16,772 nucleotides of DNA from Lactobacillus delbrueckii (lineage in GTDB: Bacteria; Bacillota; Bacilli; Lactobacillales; Lactobacillaceae): contig SFHY01000015.1 in NCBI GenBank assembly GCA_004556255.1, forward strand, positions 1 to 16,772, read 5' to 3'. The translations under genes were made by a program, and so were the position numbers. This document shows, piece after piece, positions 7,791-14,008 of the stretch. Under the pieces are notes generated by a model. It did not search any database, had not been told where the DNA came from, and saw only the letters and a program-made list of their open reading frames with translations. Numbering within the stretch: the stretch's first letter is position 1; the number at the start of each line of letters is the position of its first letter.

Positions 7791-9074
7791 ATGTCTGAAG
7801 AACAAGATAAGCAAAGAAACACGCGCAAGAAGGAAAATAACCGTTTGTTAACTAAAGCGGCCATCATTGGGGTCGTTGCCGGTCTTTTGGGCGGGGGGAT
7901 TGCTTACGGCGGCTTGTCAGCAGCTAATTTGAACAGCAATGCTTCATCATCCACGGCCAGCTCAAGCAGCAGCAACACTGGTGAAACCGGGTCAGTGACG
8001 ACTTCATCCAGCGGCACGACCAAGGTCAACAAGTCTACGACTGCCAGCGGGACGATGACTTCTGCCTACAAGAAGGTGCAAAACGCGGTTGTTTCAGTCT
8101 TGAACTACAAGTACACTTCCAGTTCATCATCAAGCTCTGACATCTACAGCATGTTTGGCTACGGTGACTCGGACAGTTCAGGCTCATCCAGCTCCAAGAA
8201 GTCTTTGACTTTGTACTCTGAAGGTTCCGGGGTCATCTACACGACGGCCAACGGCAAGGGCTACATCGTCACTAACAACCACGTTATTTCCGGGGCAGCC
8301 AAGGTGAAGGTCATCCTGGCTTCCGGGAAGACGATTTCCGCTAAGGTTGTCGGCAAGGACTCAACCAGTGACCTGGCAGTTCTGTCAATCGACTCCAAGT
8401 ACGTGACCCAGACCGCTTCATTTGGTGACTCCAGCAGCCTGCAGTCCGGGCAGACGGTGATTGCCATCGGTTCACCGGAAGGGTCTGAATACGCGTCTAC
8501 GGTAACGCAAGGGATCATTTCCTCACCAAGCCGGACGATCACTTACAACTCCAACCAGATGACGGTCATCCAGACTGACGCGGCCATTAACTCCGGTAAC
8601 TCCGGTGGTGCCCTGGTCAACTCTGACGGCCAGGTTATCGGGATCAACTCCATGAAGCTGTCCAGCTCCAGCAGCGGCGACTCAGTTGAAGGAATGGGCT
8701 TCGCGATCCCGTCAAACGAAGTTGTGACGATCGTCAACCAATTGGTCAAGAAGGGGAAGATCACCCGGCCGCAACTGGGCATCAAGGTAGCAGCGATTGC
8801 TGAACTGAACAGCTACTACAAGAAGCAGCTGGGCATTTCAACCAGTCTGAAGAAGGGCCTGTACGTGGCCAGCGTAACTTCAGGCAGCGCGGCAGCCAGT
8901 GCCGGGATCAAGAAGGGCGACGTGATTACGGCGGCTGACGGCAAGACGGTCAACGACGTAGCCACCCTGCACAGCATCCTGTACAGCCACAATGTTGGCG
9001 ATAAGGTCAAGATTACGGTCAACCGGAACGGCAAGACCATGACCTTCACGGTAACCCTGCAGGCAAGCAACTAA
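7791..9074 (+). CDS. htrA: HtrA/DegP-like membrane-anchored serine protease
   Basis: A 427-aa protein starts at ATG 7791, 8 nt after AAGGAG. It has a basic cytoplasmic start, one membrane helix (about 22-46), a serine/threonine-rich linker (about 48-90), a trypsin-like domain and a C-terminal PDZ domain (about 330-423). The catalytic triad is H164 (TNNHVISG), D194 (TSDLAVL) and S271 (SGNSGGAL). A second Ser-rich insertion lies at about 109-137 near the start of the protease domain. HtrA degrades or refolds damaged exported proteins at the cell surface. The 90-bp upstream gap contains TATGATAAT (7759-7767) as a possible -10 but no good -35, so the gene may use its own weak promoter or readthrough from walJ. 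A strong terminator follows. Confidence 0.95.
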   Translation: MSEEQDKQRNTRKKENNRLLTKAAIIGVVAGLLGGGIAYGGLSAANLNSNASSSTASSSSSNTGETGSVTTSSSGTTKVNKSTTASGTMTSAYKKVQNAVVSVLNYKYTSSSSSSSDIYSMFGYGDSDSSGSSSSKKSLTLYSEGSGVIYTTANGKGYIVTNNHVISGAAKVKVILASGKTISAKVVGKDSTSDLAVLSIDSKYVTQTASFGDSSSLQSGQTVIAIGSPEGSEYASTVTQGIISSPSRTITYNSNQMTVIQTDAAINSGNSGGALVNSDGQVIGINSMKLSSSSSGDSVEGMGFAIPSNEVVTIVNQLVKKGKITRPQLGIKVAAIAELNSYYKKQLGISTSLKKGLYVASVTSGSAAASAGIKKGDVITAADGKTVNDVATLHSILYSHNVGDKVKITVNRNGKTMTFTVTLQASN

Positions 9075-9087
9075 TTTAAGAACAAAT

Positions 9088-9121
9088 AATCCAGTGGATC
9101 AGCAGATCTGCTGGATTTTTT
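9088..9121 (+). terminator. Intrinsic terminator of htrA
   Basis: AATCCAG (9088-9094) pairs with CTGGATT (9111-9117). Inside, GATC-AGCA-GATC forms a second stem after a small TG/TG mismatch. A T run follows (9116-9121). It starts 14 nt after the htrA stop. Confidence 0.88.
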
Positions 9122-9485
9122 GCTTCTTTCAAAACGAAAACAGGGTGAAAGGAAGGTAAAGTTCGGATATATTTCTTGTCAAGGAAAATTTTTAAGGAGA
9201 CTTTATCCCCAATCCTGTGGAAAAGACTGTGAATTGTGCAAAAAATCGGGTAAAAAGCGCTAAAAAGCTGTGGATAAGCTGTGGATTGTGTGTAAGTTCC
9301 ACGGGTAAAAGTCATGTTAAAACGTCTGTTCAAGGCGATAGGCCGGGCTTTTTCGGTGATTGTTTGTGAAAAGGTCCAGTCCACAGGTTCTTTGTGGAAT
9401 GGTTACACGGGATTTTAGAAATTTTTTTACAAAAAGCTAGACCTAGATAGAATTCGGCTCTAGTCCACTAGATCTAGAAAAGGAC

Positions 9486-9503
9486 TTTCCACAGCTGTGG
9501 AAA
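9486..9503. repeat. Perfect inverted repeat of two DnaA-like boxes
   Basis: TTTCCACA-GC-TGTGGAAA is an exact 18-bp palindrome made of two opposed DnaA-box-like sequences, about 60 bp before the rlmH start. It could be a DnaA site or an operator for rlmH. Confidence 0.6.
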
Positions 9504-9549
9504 AAGGCGGTTGATAAACTGTTAATTGTGGGGATAGAAGCAAAAATGG

Positions 9550-9555
9550 TAAAAT
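9550..9555 (+). promoter_or_regulatory. Possible -10 element for rlmH
   Basis: TAAAAT matches the consensus at five of six positions, with a weak TTGTGG 18 nt upstream. Transcription would begin near 9562, only about 3 nt before the ATG, giving an almost leaderless RNA that excludes the AGGGG ribosome site at 9556-9560. Another promoter further upstream is therefore equally possible. Confidence 0.35.
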
Positions 9556-9564
9556 AGGGGCATT

Positions 9565-10044
9565 ATGAATATCAAAATTGTTTGCGTTGGAAAATTAAAA
9601 GAGAAGTATTTTAAGGACGGGATCGCGGAGTACCAGAAGCGGCTGAGCCGCTTTGCCAAGGTGGAGATCGTGCAGGTGCCGGATGAAAAGGCGCCGGAAA
9701 GTCTCAGCCCAGCCCAGATGGAAGAGGTCAAGAAGCGGGAAGGCGAGCGGATCCTGAGCAAGATCAAGGACAAGGAATATGTTTATGTTCTGGCTATCAA
9801 GGGCAAAGAGCGGGCTAGTGAAGGGTTTGCCAAGGAGCTGAAGGACCTGGGGACCTACGGGCATTCCGACATTACTTTCGTGATCGGGGGAAGCCTGGGG
9901 ACCAGTGACGCGGTCAACAAGCGGGCCAACGACCTCTTCAGTTTTGGCAAGCTGACCATGCCTCACCAATTGATGCGGCTGGTTTTGATTGAGCAGATCT
10001 ACCGGGCCTTTATGATCAACTCCGGCAGTCCATACCACAAGTAG
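9565..10044 (+). CDS. rlmH: RlmH, 23S rRNA pseudouridine-1915 N3-methyltransferase
   Basis: This 159-aa protein has the full length and features of the SPOUT methyltransferase RlmH. The start is MNIKIVCVGKLKEKYF. The SAM-binding loop is FVIGGSLG (105-112) followed by LSFGKLTMPHQ-type residues (here FSFGKLTMPHQLMR, 126-138), and the C-terminus is SPYHK. RlmH methylates N3 of pseudouridine 1915 in helix 69 of 23S rRNA, as a homodimer acting on the 70S ribosome. AGGGG lies 4 nt before ATG. In staphylococci the 3' end of this gene (orfX) is the SCC integration site; no inserted element is seen here. A terminator follows 12 nt after the stop, so rlmH looks monocistronic. Confidence 0.97.
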   Translation: MNIKIVCVGKLKEKYFKDGIAEYQKRLSRFAKVEIVQVPDEKAPESLSPAQMEEVKKREGERILSKIKDKEYVYVLAIKGKERASEGFAKELKDLGTYGHSDITFVIGGSLGTSDAVNKRANDLFSFGKLTMPHQLMRLVLIEQIYRAFMINSGSPYHK

Positions 10045-10056
10045 AATAGATTTTTT

Positions 10057-10091
10057 AGCCTCTCCTGTGAAATAAGCGGGAGAGGCTTTTT
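10057..10091 (+). terminator. Intrinsic terminator of rlmH
   Basis: AGCCTCTCC (10057-10065) pairs perfectly with GGAGAGGCT (10079-10087) around a 13-nt loop, followed by T residues to 10091. Confidence 0.9.
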
Positions 10092-10118
10092 GTATACGAA
10101 TTAGTCTAGTGCTAGAAT
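10090..10118 (+). promoter_or_regulatory. Candidate extended -10 promoter for the broken membrane-protein gene
   Basis: TGC-TAGAAT (10110-10118) is an extended -10 element, with TTGTAT (10090-10095) at 17-nt spacing. The -35 overlaps the rlmH terminator T run. Three CTAG tetramers lie at 10106-10122. Confidence 0.5.
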
Positions 10119-10158
10119 CTAGGGTGAAAGTGTTTTAGTCATGAAAGGGATGATTTAA

Positions 10159-10587
10159 ATGACTAAAACAGAGCGTTACATGTGGCTGGCCAATGACCTG
10201 CTTTTGACGGCAGCGGCAGTGTCGCTGATCATTAATTTAGTTGGCCAGACGGCTTCGGGTTATGCCTTCAGTGGCAGTCATGGGCAGGCAACAGAACTAC
10301 TTTATGATGCCTTTATTTTGCTTGTTGTAGCTGCTGCTTTGGGGGTCTGGCTGAGTAAGTGGCTGGCTCCTGCAGCAGCTTGGGTAATTGGCGCCTGCCT
10401 TTTGCTGGGCCTTGTAATTGACCGGGTGGTAGGCCTGTATTTCGGCTTGACCTGGTACTGGACTTTGGCGGTCAGTCTGGTTCTGGCCAGCTACCGCTAG
10501 CGGGGGAAGGCTGTCTTTAACTATTGGCTGGCCGGCATCCTCTTGGCCGTCAGCCTGGTCAGCTGCGTGATGTCCTGGGTTGGGTGA
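10159..10587 (+). pseudogene. Small multi-pass membrane protein, interrupted by in-frame TAG
   Basis: From ATG 10159 (AAGGGA 8 nt upstream) the frame runs 113 codons to a TAG at 10498-10500. The same frame then continues 28 more codons to TGA 10585-10587. The downstream part begins RGKAVFNYWLAG and contains a clear membrane helix (LAGILLAVSLVSCVMSWVG). This is what one expects if a single base change broke a longer gene; CAG to TAG is the simplest path. The upstream part has about four hydrophobic helices and no recognised enzyme motif. The family is unknown to me. It has its own promoter and ribosome site. The 113-aa product may still be made, lacking its last helix. Confidence 0.65.
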
Positions 10588-10720
10588 CCGAAGAGCAAAA
10601 GTTATTAAACTTAGCAAGAACCGCGCGTTAACATACGCAAGTTTGGTAGCTGGAATTTTTAATAAAAGCAAAAAATGACGGCTGCCGCAAGAATCACTGC
10701 TCAAAAAGTGAACTTGAACT

Positions 10721-10726
10721 TATAAT
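10721..10726 (+). promoter_or_regulatory. -10 element before the small membrane-protein gene
   Basis: A perfect TATAAT lies 37 nt before ATG 10763. The -35 position (10698-10703) shows no good match. The 170-bp stretch 10588-10757 holds no gene that I can see. Confidence 0.5.
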
Positions 10727-10762
10727 ATAAGTGAATAGCCTTTTGAAAATAGGAGCGTGATT

Positions 10763-11104
10763 ATGATGAAAAACTTTGCAACTAAGCCAGCCGTCAAAAC
10801 CGTCTTTCTGCTGGCCGGCATCTGTTTAGCCTTGTTCATGGCAGTTCAGTGGATATTTGCCTTGGGCAACCCAGGTCCGGTTTCATGGGCGATTGCCGGC
10901 ATGATCGCGATCACTCTGCTGACCCTATTTCTGGGAATCGCGCCTTTGACCAAGCTCAGCCCGGCAGCTGGCTACGTAACTGCTGCAGCATTAGCGGTTG
11001 TCGTCTTGATCTTCGTCTTCAATATTCATGAGTACATCTCAATCGGCATTTTATACCTAATTTACGCGGCCCTGGCCTGTGGCCTTTTTGGGGCAAAAAA
11101 ATAG
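10763..11104 (+). CDS. Small hydrophobic membrane protein of unknown function
   Basis: This is a 113-aa protein. ATG 10763 is chosen because AGGAG (10751-10755) sits 7 nt upstream; GTG 10757 would be too close to it and ATG 10766 is possible. After a short basic start (MMKNFATKPAVKT) there are about four hydrophobic helices (residues about 13-31, 37-56, 65-84 and 88-108) and the chain ends in GAKK. No catalytic or binding motif is visible and I do not recognise the family. It resembles its upstream broken neighbour in size and helix count, but I see no clear residue-level similarity. It has a separate TATAAT upstream and a strong terminator downstream, so it looks monocistronic. Confidence 0.75.
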   Translation: MMKNFATKPAVKTVFLLAGICLALFMAVQWIFALGNPGPVSWAIAGMIAITLLTLFLGIAPLTKLSPAAGYVTAAALAVVVLIFVFNIHEYISIGILYLIYAALACGLFGAKK

Positions 11105-11115
11105 AACAGTAAACA

Positions 11116-11154
11116 AAAAATGGCTTCCAGGATTTTCTCCTAGAAGCCATTTTC
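11116..11154. terminator. Bidirectional intrinsic terminator between convergent genes
   Basis: AAAATGGCTTC (11117-11127) pairs with GAAGCCATTTT (11143-11153), with AGGA/TCCT extending the stem inside. A and T runs on both sides let it stop transcription from both the plus-strand membrane gene and the minus-strand gene ending at 11170. Confidence 0.9.
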
Positions 11155-11169
11155 TTTATGCTGATTTAA

Positions 11170-11538
11170 TTAAGCGAAGATTTCTTCAACTTCAACTACT
11201 ACGGCAGCAGCAGTTTCTGGCTTGCCAACCTTAGCAGCGTATTCCTTAGCGAAGTCGTCGCCTTCGTGGACAGTCACGCTGCCGACCACGCGTACGTTAG
11301 TGTGGCTTGGCACGTCAGCAACTACAACAGCAACCTTGCTGCCGTTCTTGATGTTTTCCCACAAGTGTGAGAAGGTAACTTCACTCCAGACCAGGTGCTT
11401 GTCGTCCAAAGCAGTCAATGAGCCCTTAGGACCAACTTGTGGCTTGCCGTCCTTGTCAACGGAAGCAACGAATGCCAAAGCGTCGTTAAAGAACTTTTGT
11501 TGGTCAGCAGTCAAAGTAGTAGCGTCTAATTTCTTCAT
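11170..11538 (-). CDS. Pyridoxamine 5'-phosphate oxidase-fold (FMN-binding split barrel) protein
   Basis: This 122-aa protein starts at ATG 11538, with GAAGGG 11 nt upstream. The sequence fits the small split-barrel family: FFNDALAFVASVDKDGKPQVGPKGSLTAL in the first half, then LVWSEVTFSHLWENIKNGSKVAVVV and RVVGSVTVHEGDD. It ends with an alternating Val/Glu strand. Such proteins bind FMN or related flavins and are often redox or stress proteins; it is too short to be the classical PNPO of vitamin B6 synthesis. Codon choice is even and typical of a well-expressed gene. It has its own promoter (TATAAT 11600-11595) with an FNR/CRP-like inverted repeat about 41 bp upstream of the predicted start site, suggesting activator control. 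Confidence 0.85.
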   Translation of the reverse strand: MKKLDATTLTADQQKFFNDALAFVASVDKDGKPQVGPKGSLTALDDKHLVWSEVTFSHLWENIKNGSKVAVVVADVPSHTNVRVVGSVTVHEGDDFAKEYAAKVGKPETAAAVVVEVEEIFA

Positions 11539-11594
11539 AATGGTAATTTCCCTTCTTTTTACTTAAGTAGCAATTTTTTCTCTTGATACTTAGT

Positions 11595-11600
11595 ATTATA
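11595..11600 (-). promoter_or_regulatory. -10 element of the split-barrel protein gene
   Basis: The minus strand reads TATAAT at 11600-11595, predicting a start near 11588 and a leader of about 50 nt. The -35 position (11623-11618, ATTTCT) is poor, which fits a promoter needing an activator. Confidence 0.65.
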
Positions 11601-11619
11601 GGACCTCCCCAGGCAAAAG

Positions 11620-11639
11620 AAATTGATTTAGGTCAATTT
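11620..11639. promoter_or_regulatory. FNR/CRP-like operator candidate
   Basis: AAATTGA-TTTAGG-TCAATTT is a perfect inverted repeat with 7-bp arms. Its core TTGAT-N4-GTCAA differs at one base from the FNR-type consensus TTGAT-N4-ATCAA. Its centre (11629.5) is about 41.5 bp upstream of the predicted start, the class II activator position. It could instead be a weak A/T-rich terminator for the upstream T-component gene. Confidence 0.5.
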
Positions 11640-11672
11640 TATAACTTTTTTACTAAAATTTTTTTGCAATTT

Positions 11673-12341
11673 CTACGGGAGTAAAAAAGCGCCCAGATTC
11701 AAAAGAAGAACCGCAATAATAAAAAGCAGCCAATCTTTCCCAGTCAGTGGCACTTCAACGATCACCGACCGCGGAGCACCTTCCCGGTAGGCGTGGGACT
11801 CCATACCTTGGGCCAGGTTGTCGGCACTGTTTAAAGCCACCAGAATCGCCTTAAAGTAGAGGACCGGGGACCAAAAGGAGAGGTAGACTCCCCGCATCAT
11901 CCCCGCCACCCGGATCTGCTTGACCGCGGCCTGCATGCGGGGAATGATGTTCAAAGCCGCCAAAGTCCCATAAGCAAACTTGCTCGGCAAGTGCAGGTTC
12001 TGCTCCAGCGACCGGGCCATCTCTTCTGCCGTGGTTGAAATGGTCAGGCAGGCCGTGGTGAAGGTATATACGAAGACCCGGCTGGAAATGTCCAAAGCAT
12101 ACCAGAGGTCGCAGTGGTCACTGAAGATGTAGCCTGAAGAAAAGACGGTAATTGCCGCTAAACCCGTTGCCAAAAGCATCCCGCCCAGGGCCTTAGGCTT
12201 GATCCGCCGGTATAAGAGATAGCCTAAGGATAAAACAATGACGATGATGTTGCTGAAAAAGCTGACCTTAAAAGATAACTCCAGTGAAATAATCAAGGTC
12301 AGCAGGAATTTCAAGCTGGGATTCATTTTGCTTTTTGTCAT
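11673..12341 (-). CDS. ECF transporter T component (EcfT/CbiQ/YkoC family)
   Basis: A 222-aa integral membrane protein has several helices (about 8-42, 52-74, 84-104 and 203-220) and two cytoplasmic coupling helices. These carry the short signatures of the family: RVAGMMRG at about 143-150 and ESHAYREG at about 182-189, which stand for the Ala-Arg-Gly motifs that contact the ATPases. The family is the energy-coupling membrane scaffold of ECF vitamin transporters. The ATG lies 9 nt after the ATPase stop, with GGAGGAG overlapping that junction, so the two genes form one operon. The TPP riboswitch upstream points to thiamine or its pyrimidine precursor as cargo. It is the last gene of the operon, and no strong terminator is evident after it. 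Confidence 0.88.
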   Translation of the reverse strand: MTKSKMNPSLKFLLTLIISLELSFKVSFFSNIIVIVLSLGYLLYRRIKPKALGGMLLATGLAAITVFSSGYIFSDHCDLWYALDISSRVFVYTFTTACLTISTTAEEMARSLEQNLHLPSKFAYGTLAALNIIPRMQAAVKQIRVAGMMRGVYLSFWSPVLYFKAILVALNSADNLAQGMESHAYREGAPRSVIVEVPLTGKDWLLFIIAVLLLNLGAFLLP

Positions 12342-12350
12342 TTTCTCCTC

Positions 12351-13706
12351 CTAATCCTGGACAAAAGCCAGCTCTCTGCCGGCCAGGCGCAGGTGGTAGT
12401 CGCACCAAGTGCTGATCCCGTAGAACTGGTGGCTGATCAGCAGGATGGTCTGCCCGCTTTTTTCCTGGCACTCTTGCAACAGCTTCACGACCTGCTCAAT
12501 TGACTTCTGGTCCAGGCCGCTCAAAGGTTCATCGATCAAGAGCACTTCCTGGCCCGACAGAAGCATCAAGAGGATCTGCAGCTTCTTTTTCTGCCCGCCC
12601 GACAAGGAGTAGACCACCTGGTCCATGTGGTCGGCCAAATCCAGGTCAGCCAGGGCCTGGTCTAAAACTTCCGGAGTGAAGTAGGGCGAAGAGTGCTTTT
12701 GGCTCAAAGCCAGCTCCTCTTTGACAGTAATCGCCATGAACTGGTCACTTGCATTTTGAAAAATCTGCGCCACATGCTGGAAGTAGGTCCGCTCCTTGAG
12801 CTTGGCTACTTCCTTGCCCTCCCAGGTCAAAGACCCCTGGTAGTCCAGCAGCTTGGTCATGGCCTTAAACAGGGAGCTCTTCCCGCTGCCGTTTGGCCCC
12901 GTGATCAAGGTTACCTTCCCCTTGGGGATGGCTAATTCCTTTTGCTCAAGCAAAGGCCGGCCCTGCTTGATGGCGAAATTTTTCATGACAAAAGCCGCTG
13001 GCTCCTTCTCCGGCAGGGGGAAGTGCAGGCCGATTGGCTCAGTATCCAGGAGAAGCGCTTGTTCATCCTTAGTCAATAAGTCCACTTGCTCGCCTTTGAA
13101 GCGGTAGACCCTGTCCACCTTGCCCTGGTAGTCGTCAAAAAGGTGGTCGGTGATAATGATGGTCTTGCCCTGCTCTTTCAGCTTGGCCAAGCGGCCAATC
13201 AAGAAGCGGCGGGCCGCCGGGTCCACGCTGGCAAAAGGCTCATCCAGCAAAAAAATGTCCACGTCCATGGCGACCAGGACAGCCAAGGCTACCCGCTGCT
13301 TTTCCCCGCCGGACATGGTTACGATCTTCTGATCTAAAAGAGAGTCGATTTCCGCGAATTCGCTGGCCTTTTTCAGCCGGTCCGCGAATTCTTCTTTATC
13401 CTTGCCCAGGTTTTCCATGGCAAAAATAATCTCTTCTCTAGGCGTGGCCATGGTAAACTGCTCGCCGGCTTCCTGGAACATCATGGCTTGACTCCGTCCG
13501 CCCAAATCGACCTGTCCGCTGGTCAGCTGGCCCCCGTATTTCGGGTAGAGGCCGGCCATGATCTTCAACAGGGTCGACTTGCCGCAGCCAGTTGGCCCGA
13601 TCAAGAGGGAAAAGGTCCCCGCCGGCAGGCTTAAAGACAGGTCCCGGATGACCTCCCGGTCCCCGTAGGAAAAAGTTAAGTGGTCAATTGTCAGTTCTGC
13701 TTGCAA
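12351..13706 (-). CDS. ECF transporter ATPase with two fused ABC domains (YkoD-like)
   Basis: This 451-aa protein carries two complete ABC ATPase domains. The first has Walker A GPTGCGKST (37-45), Q78, signature MSGGEKQR (131-138), Walker B IFLLDEP (151-157) and switch H188. The second has GPNGSGKSS (270-278), LSGGQKKK (368-375), LLIDEP (389-394) and H426. It energises uptake together with the EcfT protein encoded next. The start is TTG 13706: GAGGTGA lies 9 nt upstream and no ATG fits. That ribosome site is part of the switching hairpin of a TPP riboswitch, so expression should fall when thiamine pyrophosphate is plentiful. The YkoEDC system is the nearest known arrangement, but its S subunit (YkoE) is not in this operon. 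Fusion and length are normal for YkoD. Confidence 0.92.
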   Translation of the reverse strand: MQAELTIDHLTFSYGDREVIRDLSLSLPAGTFSLLIGPTGCGKSTLLKIMAGLYPKYGGQLTSGQVDLGGRSQAMMFQEAGEQFTMATPREEIIFAMENLGKDKEEFADRLKKASEFAEIDSLLDQKIVTMSGGEKQRVALAVLVAMDVDIFLLDEPFASVDPAARRFLIGRLAKLKEQGKTIIITDHLFDDYQGKVDRVYRFKGEQVDLLTKDEQALLLDTEPIGLHFPLPEKEPAAFVMKNFAIKQGRPLLEQKELAIPKGKVTLITGPNGSGKSSLFKAMTKLLDYQGSLTWEGKEVAKLKERTYFQHVAQIFQNASDQFMAITVKEELALSQKHSSPYFTPEVLDQALADLDLADHMDQVVYSLSGGQKKKLQILLMLLSGQEVLLIDEPLSGLDQKSIEQVVKLLQECQEKSGQTILLISHQFYGISTWCDYHLRLAGRELAFVQD

Positions 13707-13709
13707 AAT

Positions 13710-13815
13710 AAAAAGTCACCTCAAAAGCGGGGTGACCATAAGCAGCAGCATTTTCCCTTGCCAGCATTACCTGGCCAGGTTCCATGGGTATCATCTCAGC
13801 CTTCCGGCACCCCGT
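13710..13815 (-). ncRNA. TPP (THI-box) riboswitch controlling the ECF operon
   Basis: The minus strand shows the conserved THI-box blocks in order: CGGGGTGCC (13814 down), CTGAGA (13799-13794), ATACCC, GAACCTGG, AGGTAATGCTGG and AAGGGAA. The P3 arm is reduced to GCC-GGAA-GGC. Downstream, GTCACC (13736-13731) pairs with GGTGAC (13720-13715) ahead of five T. This hairpin can act as terminator and also covers the ribosome site GAGGTGA. CACCCCG (13734-13728) can instead pair perfectly with CGGGGTG (13814-13808) of P2. So TPP binding, which uses P2, should free the hairpin and turn the operon off. The aptamer is secure; the switching mechanism is inferred. Confidence 0.93.
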
Positions 13816-13841
13816 TAATTCGTCAAATTGATTCTTATCTT

Positions 13842-13870
13842 ATTATATTTGATCTGCTAAAGCCTGTCTA
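13842..13870 (-). promoter_or_regulatory. Promoter of the TPP riboswitch-ECF operon
   Basis: The minus strand has TAGACA (13870-13865), then 17 nt, then TATAAT (13847-13842). This is close to the ideal housekeeping promoter. The predicted start is near 13835, about 20 nt before the aptamer. Confidence 0.8.
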
Positions 13871-14008
13871 ATTCAAACTTTGTCCAAACTGATTGAAAAA
13901 GCCGATTTATAGTACTTTTCTTAAAATAATCTGGGAAGTGGCTTTAACGAAAAAATTTTTAGCTGTATCCTAGACTTACAGACTTTTAGAATTTAGTGGG
14001 AGAGAAAA

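Larger units (their letters stand above)
9122..9564. other. Gene-free region with a DnaA-box cluster, CTAG repeats and an A/T-rich stretch
   Basis: No convincing gene lies between htrA and rlmH. The region contains many DnaA-box-like 9-mers (consensus TTATCCACA). On the minus strand TTATCCACA is exact at 9277-9269 and TTTTCCACA lies at 9224-9216 and 9504-9496. On the plus strand TTATCCCCA lies at 9203-9211. Weaker forms occur at 9280-9288 and 9485-9493. AGCTGTGGA recurs at 9267, 9278 and 9493; the first two are 11 bp apart, one helical turn. Between the box groups lie an A/T-rich run (about 9411-9436) and five CTAG tetramers (9437-9477). This suggests DnaA binding, for regulation, titration or an origin-like element. 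Function is inference. Confidence 0.65.

Noticed and set aside
9309..9333. Possible WalR site (TGTTAA and TGTTCA)
   Set aside because: Spacing is 6 bp instead of 5 and the second hexamer does not fit TGTWAH.
9076..9384. A 102-codon minus-strand open frame in the htrA-rlmH gap
   Set aside because: It has no clear ribosome site or family features, begins inside a DnaA-box region and runs through the htrA terminator. It looks like chance.
10010..10044. SCC-type attachment site at the rlmH 3' end
   Set aside because: The gene end is conserved, but no direct repeat, recombinase or inserted element lies downstream; a terminator follows at once.
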